Part shown: positions 1 to 8,475 of the stretch, piece by piece
Numbering within the stretch: position 1 is the stretch's first letter
Layout of the letters: every line of letters starts with the position of its first letter
Made by a program: the position numbers and the translations under genes
DNA from: Gammaproteobacteria bacterium
Lineage (GTDB): Bacteria; Pseudomonadota; Gammaproteobacteria; GCA-001735895
NCBI GenBank assembly: GCA_029862005.1
Contig: JAOTYD010000031.1
Coordinates: forward strand, 1-37,444
Reading direction: 5' to 3'
DNA: 37,444 bases
The notes under the pieces: generated by a model
What the model was told of the DNA's origin: nothing
Databases searched by the model: none
What the model saw: the letters and a program-made list of their open reading frames with translations, nothing else

Positions 1-90
1 CGGCCATTCGAAGATCGATGCCACTGCGGCAAGCAAGCCCAGCATCAACCAGACCAGTAGCAGTTGAACCAGTAAACGGGATGGCTTCAT
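1..90 (-). CDS. Membrane protein N-terminus, probably DUF58 family (partial)
   Basis: Only the first 30 codons are in the window. They read MKPSRLLVQLLLVWLMLG and onward, a basic start followed by a strongly hydrophobic stretch typical of a first membrane helix. The ATG overlaps the stop of the upstream MoxR gene in an ATGA arrangement, so it is the next gene of the same operon. MoxR genes are very often followed by a DUF58 protein (von Willebrand-like, membrane-anchored), and the second MoxR locus in this window shows exactly that order. The DUF58 assignment is therefore an inference from context; the visible residues show only a membrane-anchored N-terminus. Confidence 0.6.
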   Translation of the reverse strand, partial: MKPSRLLVQLLLVWLMLGLLAAVASIFEWP

Positions 91-1037
91 GAGCGCGGAG
101 CGTCGACCTTTTCCAACAGGTTGCCGAGCACTTCATCGACGCCGAGACCATCGATTTCCACCTCCGGCGCAAGAATTACCCGGTGTCGTAATACCGGTAA
201 TACCATAGATTTGACATCGTCCGGTGTAACAAACCCAACCCCGTTAATCAGTGCCATTGCCCTCGCGCAACGTAACAATGCAATGCTTGCGCGCGGACCG
301 GCTCCATGCCGCAACAGCGTGGTGCCGCGGGTTGCGCGTACCAGGTTAACCGCGTATTCGGCAACCTTGTTGTCAACCTCTACCGCAGCACATTGTTGTT
401 GCGCGGCCTCGACATCGATTAATTGCCGGGTATCGTCCTGGCCACCACCAAAGGATTCCACGGCGTAACGCGTCGCGATCAGGAACTCGTCATCGGCCAG
501 CGGGTAGTCGATGTTGATCTTGATGATGAACCGGTCCAGTTCTGCCTCCGGTAACGCGTAGGTCCCTTCCTGCTCGATCGGATTCTGGGTTGCCAGCACC
601 ATGAAGGGTTTGCCGACCTCGAGTGACTTACCATCCAGGGTGACCTGGTATTCCTGCATGACCTCAAGCAATGCGGCCTGGGTTTTGGCAGGTGCCCGAT
701 TGATTTCGTCGGCCAGTAACAGGTTGGTAAAAACCGGGCCCTGCTTGAGTACAAACTTGCTCTGGGACATATCGAACATGACATGTCCGGTAACATCTCC
801 GGGCATCAGGTCGGGCGTGAACTGGATGCGCTTGAACTTGCCACCGATCCCGGCAGCGAGTGTCTGCACCAGCAGGGTTTTACCGAGACCCGGTACCCCC
901 TCGATCAGGACATGGCCACCCGCAAGCATCGCGATTAAAACCTGGTCGACGACATGAGACTGTCCGATCAGCCGGCTGTTGATGTGTTCTCGGAGCGTAT
1001 TAATCGCCGCGGATGTTGTGCTGGTTGAATCATTCAT
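87..1037 (-). CDS. MoxR-family AAA+ ATPase
   Basis: This 316-residue protein is a full-length MoxR ATPase, a chaperone-like AAA+ enzyme thought to help mature or activate partner proteins, often ones with von Willebrand domains. Walker A is GVPGLGKT at residues 47-54. Walker B lies in LLLADEINRAPAK, and the sensor region reads ATQNPIEQEGTYALPEAELD, the usual MoxR signature. The start ATG overlaps the stop of the DUF4350 gene (ATGA), and its own stop overlaps the next start, so translation is probably coupled along the operon. The substrate is unknown. A second MoxR of similar length lies at 18088-19047 with a different set of partners. Confidence 0.95.
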   Translation of the reverse strand: MNDSTSTTSAAINTLREHINSRLIGQSHVVDQVLIAMLAGGHVLIEGVPGLGKTLLVQTLAAGIGGKFKRIQFTPDLMPGDVTGHVMFDMSQSKFVLKQGPVFTNLLLADEINRAPAKTQAALLEVMQEYQVTLDGKSLEVGKPFMVLATQNPIEQEGTYALPEAELDRFIIKINIDYPLADDEFLIATRYAVESFGGGQDDTRQLIDVEAAQQQCAAVEVDNKVAEYAVNLVRATRGTTLLRHGAGPRASIALLRCARAMALINGVGFVTPDDVKSMVLPVLRHRVILAPEVEIDGLGVDEVLGNLLEKVDAPRS

Positions 1038-2278
1038 AGTGATTGCTCGATGTGTTTTAAGAGTCTTACCGTTTGTACAAAAGAAGATTCGCTGAAGTCA
1101 GCGCTGGTAAAGGCACGCGCAATTGCCTCCGGATTAAGATCACAGCGCTGCGCGATCAGCTCGAACTGTCGCGCCTGATCGGCATGGCCAAACTCGCCCA
1201 GTGTCAGGCTGGCACGTCGCAGCACCCGCGTACGCAATGGTTCCACCAGGTATCGCCCCTGGCGACGATGCCACAGGTAATGCGAGATTGACGAGAAATG
1301 CTCTCCCAGGGCGCGCGAATTCGACCGGTTACGCGGCACCAGTCGGCCAAAGCGATAGCCGGTCCGCCATATCCAGATCAATATCAATAATCCCGCCGCG
1401 ATTAATACTTCGCTCGCATTTTGTCGCATCAGTGTCCAGATCGAGTCACGTAGCACCGAACGCAGAATTGCGAAGTTGCCCTCGTCCGAACTCAATAGCC
1501 ATAACAGGTAGGCATGATCGTACTGATCGATTCGATACGACGTCCAGATGCCCGGATCGGAAATGATCGTTAACAGGCCGTTTCCAACCTCGAACTGCAT
1601 CATGTGAACCCCGTATTCCGAGTAAGACCAGCTGAAGGGTCGGGGTTCGATCACACTCTCGGTGTCAGAGATGTAGGGATGCAACAGGATCTTGGCATCG
1701 TCAAAAGCAACTTCGACTTCGCCAATGTCATCGGAAAACTGTACCCAGGTGGTCGAGACTTCCTCATCGTTCAGGGATTGCGCAATCTCTTCCCTCGATT
1801 TTCCCGCTTCGATCTGACGATTATAGTCACGCAGGGTTTCACTCAATGTTTTTTCCTCGCTCTCGTCTTCGGAGTCAAACTTACGCCAGTCGACCTCGAT
1901 CGAAAATTCGCGCAGCAACATGTCATCGTCATCGGACACCATGTCAGCGGTGTAAATCACATTGCCACCCTGCTCCAGCCAGTCCATAACCTGCGCGAGT
2001 TGACGAGGGGTCTGCACCTGGTTGGCGTCACTGAAAAAAAGCGTGCCGAGACCCGAGAGTTCATCGAGTCGGGTAAGGCTATCAACGTCGGTTACCTCGA
2101 TACCGGTTCTCGCCATGAATTTCTGTGCCGCCAGGTAAGGATTACGTAACGCGTCGATACTCCAGCCCGATTCCTCCGTCTCCTCGTAAAACTCGATGCT
2201 CCAGTAAAATCCCGAGCCGACCAGTCCAAGCAAAACCAGTCCGAATACGAGCTTGAGATAAGGACTACCGCGATTCAT
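1034..2278 (-). CDS. DUF4350 domain-containing membrane protein
   Basis: The 414-residue product begins with a short basic segment and a membrane helix (LVFGLVLLGLVGSGFYWSI). A large extracytoplasmic domain with a DUF4350-like, GATase-related fold follows: an early LAAQKFMARTG segment and a hydrophobic GNVIYTADM strand. A second membrane helix lies near residue 295 (VLIAAGLLILIWIW), followed by a basic cytoplasmic tail of about 110 residues. Proteins of this kind sit between DUF4129 and MoxR genes in many bacteria. The gene overlaps its upstream neighbour by 14 nt and the downstream MoxR by 4 nt. The biochemical role is not known; involvement in a MoxR-dependent envelope system is an inference from context. 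Confidence 0.8.
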   Translation of the reverse strand: MNRGSPYLKLVFGLVLLGLVGSGFYWSIEFYEETEESGWSIDALRNPYLAAQKFMARTGIEVTDVDSLTRLDELSGLGTLFFSDANQVQTPRQLAQVMDWLEQGGNVIYTADMVSDDDDMLLREFSIEVDWRKFDSEDESEEKTLSETLRDYNRQIEAGKSREEIAQSLNDEEVSTTWVQFSDDIGEVEVAFDDAKILLHPYISDTESVIEPRPFSWSYSEYGVHMMQFEVGNGLLTIISDPGIWTSYRIDQYDHAYLLWLLSSDEGNFAILRSVLRDSIWTLMRQNASEVLIAAGLLILIWIWRTGYRFGRLVPRNRSNSRALGEHFSSISHYLWHRRQGRYLVEPLRTRVLRRASLTLGEFGHADQARQFELIAQRCDLNPEAIARAFTSADFSESSFVQTVRLLKHIEQSL

Positions 2279-3749
2279 CGGCTAACTCCGCGGTCCAGGC
2301 ATTGCACAATCCCTGAATGGTTTCACTCTGTGGTAGCTGGTGTCCGTAGGCGAGTCTACGCCAGACATTGGTGAGTTGCCCGAAGTATTCGCTTAGCGAG
2401 TCGATTCCGCGAGCCCTGACCAGCGCGGCACACTCGGCCTCGGTATGGCTGGCGCGAAATTCAAGTTCGTGTTTATCGATCAGGCGTGACAGCGAAGCAC
2501 GATACAAAAGGCTCAGTGCTTCCCGGTAACTACCATCGGACCATAATCGCATTACCTGGGCCGGCACATCGGGCGGCAGGCTTTGCGGAGTCACGTCAAG
2601 GCCAAATAATACCTCGGGGGCAACTTCTTTCTGCTGGGCTCGTCCCAGCCTGGACAAGGGTCCGCGAAAGCGTCTAATCAGATAAATTATCAAACCGGCA
2701 AATGCGATAACGAGCAACAGCTTGACCCATGTCGCGATATTGCTCAGGGACTCCGACCAGTCCCCGTATAACTCCAGCCACTCAAGAAAGTCGATCATCC
2801 ATTCGGGAAATACTTCGTCGTCCTCGTCGCTCCAGCCCTTGAAACGCCATTTACGCACCGTCCTTTCCTGTCCAAAATCCTCGTCCTGCAACACCGACTC
2901 GATCAGTTGCCTGGCTGATTCGCGGTCAAGCCCGGTTGCGGCGTCAACCGCAGCCGGTGACGTTAGCATTATCACTCCAACAAGAATGATGGCTGCAATA
3001 GCGCCAGTCCCGGGCCTGGCCTGCCGTTTGCGATTGGCCAGATTGCGGAAGCTGATTTCAATATCCCAGGCCTCGAGCTCGATTCTGCGATTGAGATAAA
3101 GCGCAAATCCGGCCATGGTATGGAACGGCATAACCAGGGTCATTGCCGCGATTGCGGCCAGGGTGTAAATCCATTCACCCGCCAGGGTGAGGTCATCAAA
3201 ATTGTCGTAATAGCGGATTCCGAATGTGTCCGGCGTAAAGAAGTCGAGCAGTATTATGATGCCGAAGGCGACCAGCAATTCGAAACAAAAGCATACCAGC
3301 TGGTTTCCGAGCGCGACATCGCTATACCTGCCATGCAGTATACGCAAGCGTTGACGACGCGACCTGCCCTTCAATTCCTCGAGCACCGTTACCGGGTTAT
3401 CGAATGCGCGTTGCACCGAGAAGCGCCGCCATAGCAACCACGGCAGAATGTCTTTGAGCGGCAGCGCCTTCATGTTGGACCAGGTATCCGGCTCCTCGTC
3501 GAACAACATGCGGCTGCCGATATAAAGCGGCAGGCGTTCCCAGAAGGGTTTCAGCCACCAGACAAACAGCAGGGCCCAGAAAGGACTCTGTGAAAACACT
3601 CCCAGTAACACGACTGATAGCGGTAGCAACGGTAACAGGCTGGCGATGTATAGCTGCCGCCACCAGGCTCGCGCCATCAGGAAACCAAGATCGACGGCCT
3701 GCCAACCCGAGCGCAGGCAGGCGTTAACCTGCAGCTTATCCAGATTCAT
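2265..3749 (-). CDS. Polytopic membrane protein with DUF4129-like C-terminus
   Basis: I chose the ATG at 3749 (MNLDKLQVNACLRSG, 494 residues). The frame is open further upstream, but those codons lie inside the SpoIIM-like gene; the chosen start leaves a 14-nt overlap. The N-terminal half has several hydrophobic helices (LYIASLLPLLPLSVVLLGV, LLVAFGIIILLDFF, a TLVMPFH segment). A probably periplasmic acidic stretch follows (around residues 310-345), then one more helix (LLLVIAFAGLIIYLI). The C-terminal cytoplasmic part, EALSLLYRASLSRLIDKH through the end, resembles DUF4129, the domain that accompanies MoxR, DUF58 and transglutaminase genes. Function is unknown; it is presumably a membrane component of the same complex. 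Confidence 0.8.
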   Translation of the reverse strand: MNLDKLQVNACLRSGWQAVDLGFLMARAWWRQLYIASLLPLLPLSVVLLGVFSQSPFWALLFVWWLKPFWERLPLYIGSRMLFDEEPDTWSNMKALPLKDILPWLLWRRFSVQRAFDNPVTVLEELKGRSRRQRLRILHGRYSDVALGNQLVCFCFELLVAFGIIILLDFFTPDTFGIRYYDNFDDLTLAGEWIYTLAAIAAMTLVMPFHTMAGFALYLNRRIELEAWDIEISFRNLANRKRQARPGTGAIAAIILVGVIMLTSPAAVDAATGLDRESARQLIESVLQDEDFGQERTVRKWRFKGWSDEDDEVFPEWMIDFLEWLELYGDWSESLSNIATWVKLLLVIAFAGLIIYLIRRFRGPLSRLGRAQQKEVAPEVLFGLDVTPQSLPPDVPAQVMRLWSDGSYREALSLLYRASLSRLIDKHELEFRASHTEAECAALVRARGIDSLSEYFGQLTNVWRRLAYGHQLPQSETIQGLCNAWTAELADESR

Positions 3750-4692
3750 GTCGACGTCCGGAAAACGAATAGACCAGCACCAGTGCCCATAAAATCGCGC
3801 CAACCGTGTACTTAGTCGCGATCGACAGGCTCGTGCTCGAAGACCAGAAAGCCTCCAGGAACGCAGCAATAATCAGCATCAAAACAATACCGTAAAGCAT
3901 CGGAACAACGTCACGACCGGCCTTGCGCAGCGAATCCAGCCGCGACGACTGTCCCGGGTTCAGGATCGCGTAACCGAGCCTCAGTCCCGCGGCACCGCTG
4001 AATACGATCGCAGTCAGCTCGAACGAACCGTGGCCAACCACAAACGGGTAAAACGTATCGACATAGTCCAGGCGGGTTAAGTGTCCGGCAATACTGCCCA
4101 TGAACATGCCGTTGAAAAACAACACCAGCAGGGTACCGATTCCGACCACCATGCCGCCCGCAAAGCAACGGAACGCAACGCTGATATTGTTCTTGATGTA
4201 AAAACCGAACATGAATATGTCGGTATCGGCCTCGCGCTCGCGACCTATTTTGCGCGCCTCGGGGTCATACATGCGTTCGATCTGGCGCACCTGGGGGCCG
4301 TCGAGCACGCTGTAGACCGCATCTTCATCGAAATAGGTCCACGCGCCGGCGACCAGACCGGGCATCACCATTACCAGAAACGCAACCAGGATAAAATACC
4401 GATGACGGTAAATTGCCAGCGGGAAATCGCGTTTAATAAAAGCATAAAGATTCAGGCGGCTTTCCGCCCGATGTCGGTATAGCTCGCGGTAAAGATCGAG
4501 TACCAGATTGTTCAGGCGCTCTACCAGCGCCGCATCGTAAAGCCGCTCCTTGGCGATCGACAGGTGCTGGCACAAGAGCAGGTAATTCTCAGCCAGCACC
4601 CTGCTGTTGCCGGCCTGGGAGGGTTTTTGCAGTGATTCTTCGATCTGCTGCCAGGTGGACTGGTGCTGTGCTTCGAACAGTTGCTGTTTCAT
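3736..4692 (-). CDS. SpoIIM/DUF95-family integral membrane protein
   Basis: The 318-residue protein starts with about 100 soluble, partly helical residues, followed by a multi-helix membrane domain. Family signatures are visible: a glycine-rich FNGMFMGSIAGHL segment and VVGHGSFELTAIVFSGAAG, which contains the HGxxEL motif of the stage II sporulation M / DUF95 family. In non-sporulating bacteria these proteins occur in MoxR/RDD operons, as here. The ATG overlaps the RDD stop in an ATGA, so translation is probably coupled. There is no reason to expect a sporulation role; the real function is unknown. Confidence 0.85.
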   Translation of the reverse strand: MKQQLFEAQHQSTWQQIEESLQKPSQAGNSRVLAENYLLLCQHLSIAKERLYDAALVERLNNLVLDLYRELYRHRAESRLNLYAFIKRDFPLAIYRHRYFILVAFLVMVMPGLVAGAWTYFDEDAVYSVLDGPQVRQIERMYDPEARKIGREREADTDIFMFGFYIKNNISVAFRCFAGGMVVGIGTLLVLFFNGMFMGSIAGHLTRLDYVDTFYPFVVGHGSFELTAIVFSGAAGLRLGYAILNPGQSSRLDSLRKAGRDVVPMLYGIVLMLIIAAFLEAFWSSSTSLSIATKYTVGAILWALVLVYSFSGRRHESG

Positions 4693-5375
4693 CGTACCCC
4701 CAGGAACCAGGCCCCGATGCGCTGTAACCGTTCAACCCCGTCATCCCCCTTTTCATGCGTGACACCTTCGAGAATATTCGCCAGCTCTCGTTGCCGGGGT
4801 TCGGAAAGCTGGTTAGTGCGCTGCATGAATTCGATGATTGAAGACTGCTCGGTTCGCAGTAGCGGGGTCGGTGGTGCTAGTGGCACGATCTCTTTCACCG
4901 TTGCCGGTTTCGAAGACTCCGGCACGCTGATCACCAGGGTTCCGGCAGCCAGGTCGCCGAGCCTCTGAAAACGCTGGTTCGACAGCATGGTCACCAACCC
5001 GGCCAGGTAAAACAGGGGAAGGAAATCGACCGTGCGCAACAGGTTCCGCACCATCGAGGTGCCCAGCGTTACCGGGCTCAGATCGTCATTAATCACCGAA
5101 ATTTTGAGCAGTTTCTTGCCCGGAGTCTGCCCGCGCGCGAGAACTTCGAACAGAACCGGGTATAACCACTCAATAACAAACAGAAAGATCAGGAAAAAAC
5201 CGCCACCCATACCAAAGCTACCGAACGGAATCGACAGCAGCGACATGATGAAAACGATGATGCCGCGAATGCCAAGGTCGATGGCAAAAGCAAGGCATCG
5301 CGGAATGGGTCCAACAACCTGTGCTTCAAGGTTGATACCCCCCGGAATCTCGACCCGATAGCTTGTATCCAGCAA
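4689..5375 (-). CDS. RDD-family membrane protein
   Basis: The 228-residue protein has an RDD domain in its first 150 residues. It shows the Arg and Asp positions in GPIPRCLAFAIDLGIRGII, two or three membrane helices, and the conserved RGQTPGKKLLKI turn followed by RNLLRTVDFLPLFYLAG. The C-terminus is a soluble tail of about 75 residues. The start is a TTG: an AAGGA ribosome-binding sequence lies at suitable distance, and the first residues (LDTSYRVEIPGGINLEA) are typical of the family N-terminus. RDD proteins adjacent to SpoIIM and MoxR genes are common, but their transport or scaffold role is not settled. Confidence 0.88.
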   Translation of the reverse strand: MLDTSYRVEIPGGINLEAQVVGPIPRCLAFAIDLGIRGIIVFIMSLLSIPFGSFGMGGGFFLIFLFVIEWLYPVLFEVLARGQTPGKKLLKISVINDDLSPVTLGTSMVRNLLRTVDFLPLFYLAGLVTMLSNQRFQRLGDLAAGTLVISVPESSKPATVKEIVPLAPPTPLLRTEQSSIIEFMQRTNQLSEPRQRELANILEGVTHEKGDDGVERLQRIGAWFLGVR

Positions 5376-5384
5376 TAACGTTCC

Positions 5385-6140
5385 TTAATCTGCGAGGGTC
5401 TTGGCCTCGGCGCCAAACAGTTTAAAGTAAACCAAGGCGTAGGCCAGTGATACCCACGGGATTATCCAGATTAACGGGATCGTCAACGGAATCATGCCCA
5501 GCGTTACCAGCAGTATGATCAGCAGCAGAAATCCCGTGGCCCGAAACCAGATCCGCGTGACCGCCTTACGTGATGTCTCGAGCGCCTGCCATGCCGTCAT
5601 GTCCTTCTCGATCATCAAGGGCAGCGAAAACATGTAGGCAAAGGACAGGTAGATACCGGGAATGATCAACAGGATGTAACCGAGCGTAATCATCAGCGAC
5701 ATCAAGATGTACCAGAGTATGGCGCCCGGGATTCGGTGAAAATAATTGAAGACGGAACTGGGAGAAACCGATTTTTTCTGCGCGTGGCGGATAGCCATGA
5801 TGGTGATGCCGGCAATCATCGGCATGGTCGCAGCGATTGCAACGATTTGTACCAGCGACGCTATGATTGACGAGGTCACCTCGTCTGCACCCATGGCTAC
5901 CAGCCCGAATACAATCGGAACACTGATCAGCGCGGCGACCAGGTAGACGACTAACCAGATCACGGTTGCGATATGGCACTTGAGCTTGAAACCCTTCAGG
6001 TTGCGCCAGGCCTCGCCGAGCGTCTCGAGCATCCCGATTTCTATATTGCCTGCGATCGCATCTTCTATGTTGCCGCCACTGCGTTCGGAATGGCTCTCGT
6101 ACGCGAGGTCGGATTCGGGGGTAGCGTAGATATCACCCAT
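5385..6140 (-). CDS. Hypothetical polytopic membrane protein, first gene of the MoxR operon
   Basis: The 251-residue protein starts MGDIYATPESDLAYES. The ATPESDL motif is a short N-terminal tag seen in several families of bacterial multi-pass membrane proteins. At least five hydrophobic helices follow, including VIWLVVYLVAALISVPIVFGL and a paired set near the C-terminus rich in Ile, Leu and Pro. It ends only 9 nt before the RDD start, so it is probably the first gene of the transcript that runs to position 1. I do not recognise a catalytic motif. A glycerophosphodiesterase-type or BPSS1780-like membrane domain is possible but not demonstrated. Confidence 0.75.
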   Translation of the reverse strand: MGDIYATPESDLAYESHSERSGGNIEDAIAGNIEIGMLETLGEAWRNLKGFKLKCHIATVIWLVVYLVAALISVPIVFGLVAMGADEVTSSIIASLVQIVAIAATMPMIAGITIMAIRHAQKKSVSPSSVFNYFHRIPGAILWYILMSLMITLGYILLIIPGIYLSFAYMFSLPLMIEKDMTAWQALETSRKAVTRIWFRATGFLLLIILLVTLGMIPLTIPLIWIIPWVSLAYALVYFKLFGAEAKTLAD

Positions 6141-6342
6141 GGATAAGCCCTTGATTTTACTGGTTGAACCACCCGATTATAGCAGGTCAAAAACGCTATG
6201 CTTGCTCGCATCAAAATCTCACGGATTGGCTCTTTGTCATGATTAAAACTGGCTGACAACTTTTGCCGGCAAGGTTCGAAGGGCAGGCCTGGCTGGCGCT
6301 TTTCGAACACACGCTTAGGTATGCGATCAGGGCCCGAATAAT
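6141..6342. other. Intergenic region between the MoxR operon and the LysR gene
   Basis: No convincing gene is present. The region must hold the promoter of the minus-strand operon starting at 6140 and the end of the minus-strand LysR transcript. A 10-bp palindrome, TTGCCGGCAA, lies at 6263-6272. A 7-bp inverted repeat (GTTCGAA at 6274-6280, TTCGAAC at 6302-6308) brackets a G/C-rich loop. There is no T-run, so a classical terminator is not evident. Confidence 0.4.
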
Positions 6343-7224
6343 CTATCCAGGATTAGCCTCCTGCATAATCCAGTCACGGAATATCTTGATTGCAGAAGTG
6401 GACTCGACCCCTCGCTGATACACCAGGTAGTAACCATAGGCATCTAATCTGACGGGCTGATACTGGTACAAGCGACCTGCCTCTACCTCATCCTCGACCA
6501 GGAAATCATAGAGTGCGATACCCTGGCCGTCGATAACCGCCTGTACCCGGACATTGGGATCGGGAATTACCAGGTCATTCGACCCGGGCATCCATTCAAA
6601 CCCCGCAGCCGCAAACCAGTCCCTCCAGGCCTGGCTACCGTCACGATCATGCAACAGAGTTTGCCGTCTGATAACGTTTTCGATGCCTTCGGTAATAATT
6701 TTCTGACCCGTTTCGCGGCTCGCCGTCAGCAATGCCGGGCACGGAAAAATCAATTCGACCTCCATTGTTTTCTCCTCCCAGTCACCCTTGCCCCAGCGAA
6801 CCGCAAGATCGAGATCGTTCGCGCGCAAGTCCATCAGGTCAACCAGGGGTTGAATGCGCAGCCCTATATCGGGATGCTCTGTGATGAAGTGCATCAAACG
6901 CGGAGATAACCAACGCGATGCGAAATAAGTCGCCATACCGATCGTAATACGGCTACTGGTTTGTTGCCTAAGACCAACTATTTCGCGTTCCACTTTGTCA
7001 AACAAATCCTTTGCCACCTGCAGCAGGTCGACACCTTTCTCGGTTAGGCTGAGGTTGCGCTTCGATCGCGAAAATACCTCAAATCCCAGCTCGTCCTCGA
7101 GCTGTTGAACCTGGTAGCTGATGGCGCCCTTGGTCAGGTTCAACTCCCGTGCGGCTGCTCCCATGTTTAAATGTCTCGCCACGACGATAAAGCTGCGCAA
7201 GTTGTCATATTTTCTAAATCGCAT
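6343..7224 (-). CDS. LysR-family transcriptional regulator, GcvA-like
   Basis: The 293-residue protein has the standard LysR length. Its N-terminal winged helix-turn-helix spans roughly residues 3-62 (MGAAARELNLTKGAISYQVQQLEDELG). The substrate-binding domain resembles the GcvA subgroup, with DLMDLRANDLDLAVRWGKGDWE and a C-terminal Trp-containing tail. It is transcribed divergently from the GcvT-like/MttB-like pair across an AT-rich 147-bp spacer, the classical arrangement for a LysR regulator and its target operon. I infer that it controls the methyltransferase genes; the inducer is unknown. Confidence 0.9.
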   Translation of the reverse strand: MRFRKYDNLRSFIVVARHLNMGAAARELNLTKGAISYQVQQLEDELGFEVFSRSKRNLSLTEKGVDLLQVAKDLFDKVEREIVGLRQQTSSRITIGMATYFASRWLSPRLMHFITEHPDIGLRIQPLVDLMDLRANDLDLAVRWGKGDWEEKTMEVELIFPCPALLTASRETGQKIITEGIENVIRRQTLLHDRDGSQAWRDWFAAAGFEWMPGSNDLVIPDPNVRVQAVIDGQGIALYDFLVEDEVEAGRLYQYQPVRLDAYGYYLVYQRGVESTSAIKIFRDWIMQEANPG

Positions 7225-7371
7225 AATTAATGTTTAATTTATTTAAACGATTGGGTCAAATATTTTGATTGGAAAGTATCTATTTTAATTAATAAAATTG
7301 TTTTTTATGCCTGATTTAATCGATCAATTTAGTTACACAATAAATTTTCAAAATTTAACGGGGGAAATCCG
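7225..7371. promoter_or_regulatory. Divergent control region between the LysR and GcvT-like genes
   Basis: This 147-bp spacer is far richer in A and T than its flanks. It contains a dyad, GTTTAA-N5-TTAAAC, at 7232-7248, immediately upstream of the LysR start. That is the kind of interrupted dyad (T-N11-A class) bound by LysR proteins for autoregulation and activation of the divergent operon. A GGGGGA ribosome-binding sequence precedes the ATG at 7372. No transcription start can be proved from sequence alone. Confidence 0.55.
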
Positions 7372-8475
7372 ATGACTGAACTTTCTCGCACCTCGGCGCT
7401 GGCGTCACGACATACCGAACTGGGATCGGGCCTGGAAGACTGGAACGGCATGGGCACCGCATGGAGCTATAACAGCGATCCCAATGACGAACACGACGCG
7501 ATTCGCGAAGCCGCCGGCATGTTTGACATGTCGCCATTGAAAAAAGTTTTTATTCGTGGACCCGATGCAACAAGGGTTGTCGATCATGTCATCACGCGCG
7601 ATATGACAACAATCTACCCCGGCAAGTCCGCCTATGGTGCAATCCTGACCGACCGGGGCACGGTCTGTGACGATGCCGTTATCGCCAATAACGGCGATGA
7701 CGAATGGATGCACTGCCACGGATCGGGTGAGAGCATGCAGCGGCTGCAGGAATCAGCCGAGGGCCTCGACGTGGATATCGAACTGGACGACGATCTACAT
7801 AATATTTCGCTGCAGGGACCAAAGGCTCTGCAACTGCTCGATGCACATACCCCGATCGACCTGGATCAAATGCCGTATTTTCATCACCAGCCGGCTCAGT
7901 TGTTTGGTCACCCCTGCCGAATTTCGCGCACCGGTTATTCAGGCGAACGCGGCTATGAAATCTTTGCCAGCGCCGCGGTGGTCGGCGATATCTGGGACCA
8001 GATACTTGGCCACGGCGCAGATATCGGCGTCATGCCCTGCTCTTTCGCATCACTGGACAAGGTGCGTATCGAAGCGGCACTACTTTTCTTTGGCTACGAT
8101 ATGACTGCCGAACACACGCCGTGGGAAGTCGGTCTCGGATTTACCGTGAATCTGAACAAGGGCGACTTTCGCGGCAAGCAGGCGGTATTGGCCGCCAAAG
8201 GACAAGAACGCTTTGTCGCTGCCGGAATTTCTATCGACCACGACGATGCGCTCGCGGGCGGAGAAATACTAAACCTCGATGGCGTTGAAGTAGGCGTAGT
8301 CAACAGCCCCTGTTACTCGCATCGACTTGGCAAATCGCTGGCGCTGGTGCACTTGCGCCCCGACGTGGCACAACCCGGCAAGCGGCTGGACGTGGCCAGC
8401 GACGATTTTTCGGGTACAGCCATGGTGGAAACAATCCCATTCTTCGACCCGACCAAGTCGCGTACACATGTTTGA
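7372..8475 (+). CDS. GcvT-like folate-dependent aminomethyl/methyl transferase
   Basis: The 367-residue product belongs to the GcvT superfamily, which includes glycine-cleavage T-protein, DMSP demethylase DmdA and aryl O-demethylase LigM. These enzymes transfer a one-carbon unit from substrate to tetrahydrofolate. Family features are AAGMFDMSPLKKVFIRGPDA near the start, YGAILTDRGTVCDDAVI, the SRTGYSGERGYEIF motif and EAALLFFGYDMTAEHTPWEVGLGF, which shapes the folate pocket. A C-terminal barrel with GVVNSPCYSHRLGKSLALV follows. It overlaps the MttB-like gene by 4 nt (TTGA). The pairing suggests it moves a methyl group between a methylamine-type substrate and folate. Substrate is unknown; DmdA or sarcosine-type activity is possible. 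Confidence 0.88.
   Translation: MTELSRTSALASRHTELGSGLEDWNGMGTAWSYNSDPNDEHDAIREAAGMFDMSPLKKVFIRGPDATRVVDHVITRDMTTIYPGKSAYGAILTDRGTVCDDAVIANNGDDEWMHCHGSGESMQRLQESAEGLDVDIELDDDLHNISLQGPKALQLLDAHTPIDLDQMPYFHHQPAQLFGHPCRISRTGYSGERGYEIFASAAVVGDIWDQILGHGADIGVMPCSFASLDKVRIEAALLFFGYDMTAEHTPWEVGLGFTVNLNKGDFRGKQAVLAAKGQERFVAAGISIDHDDALAGGEILNLDGVEVGVVNSPCYSHRLGKSLALVHLRPDVAQPGKRLDVASDDFSGTAMVETIPFFDPTKSRTHV

Noticed and set aside
4081-4482. Long plus-strand open frame inside the SpoIIM-like gene, and similar antisense frames elsewhere
   Set aside because: They are antisense shadows of well-supported genes, with no ribosome-binding sites and no recognisable protein features.
3736-4692. Sporulation gene
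   Set aside because: SpoIIM/DUF95 proteins are widespread in non-sporulating bacteria and here belong to a MoxR operon; there are no other sporulation genes.
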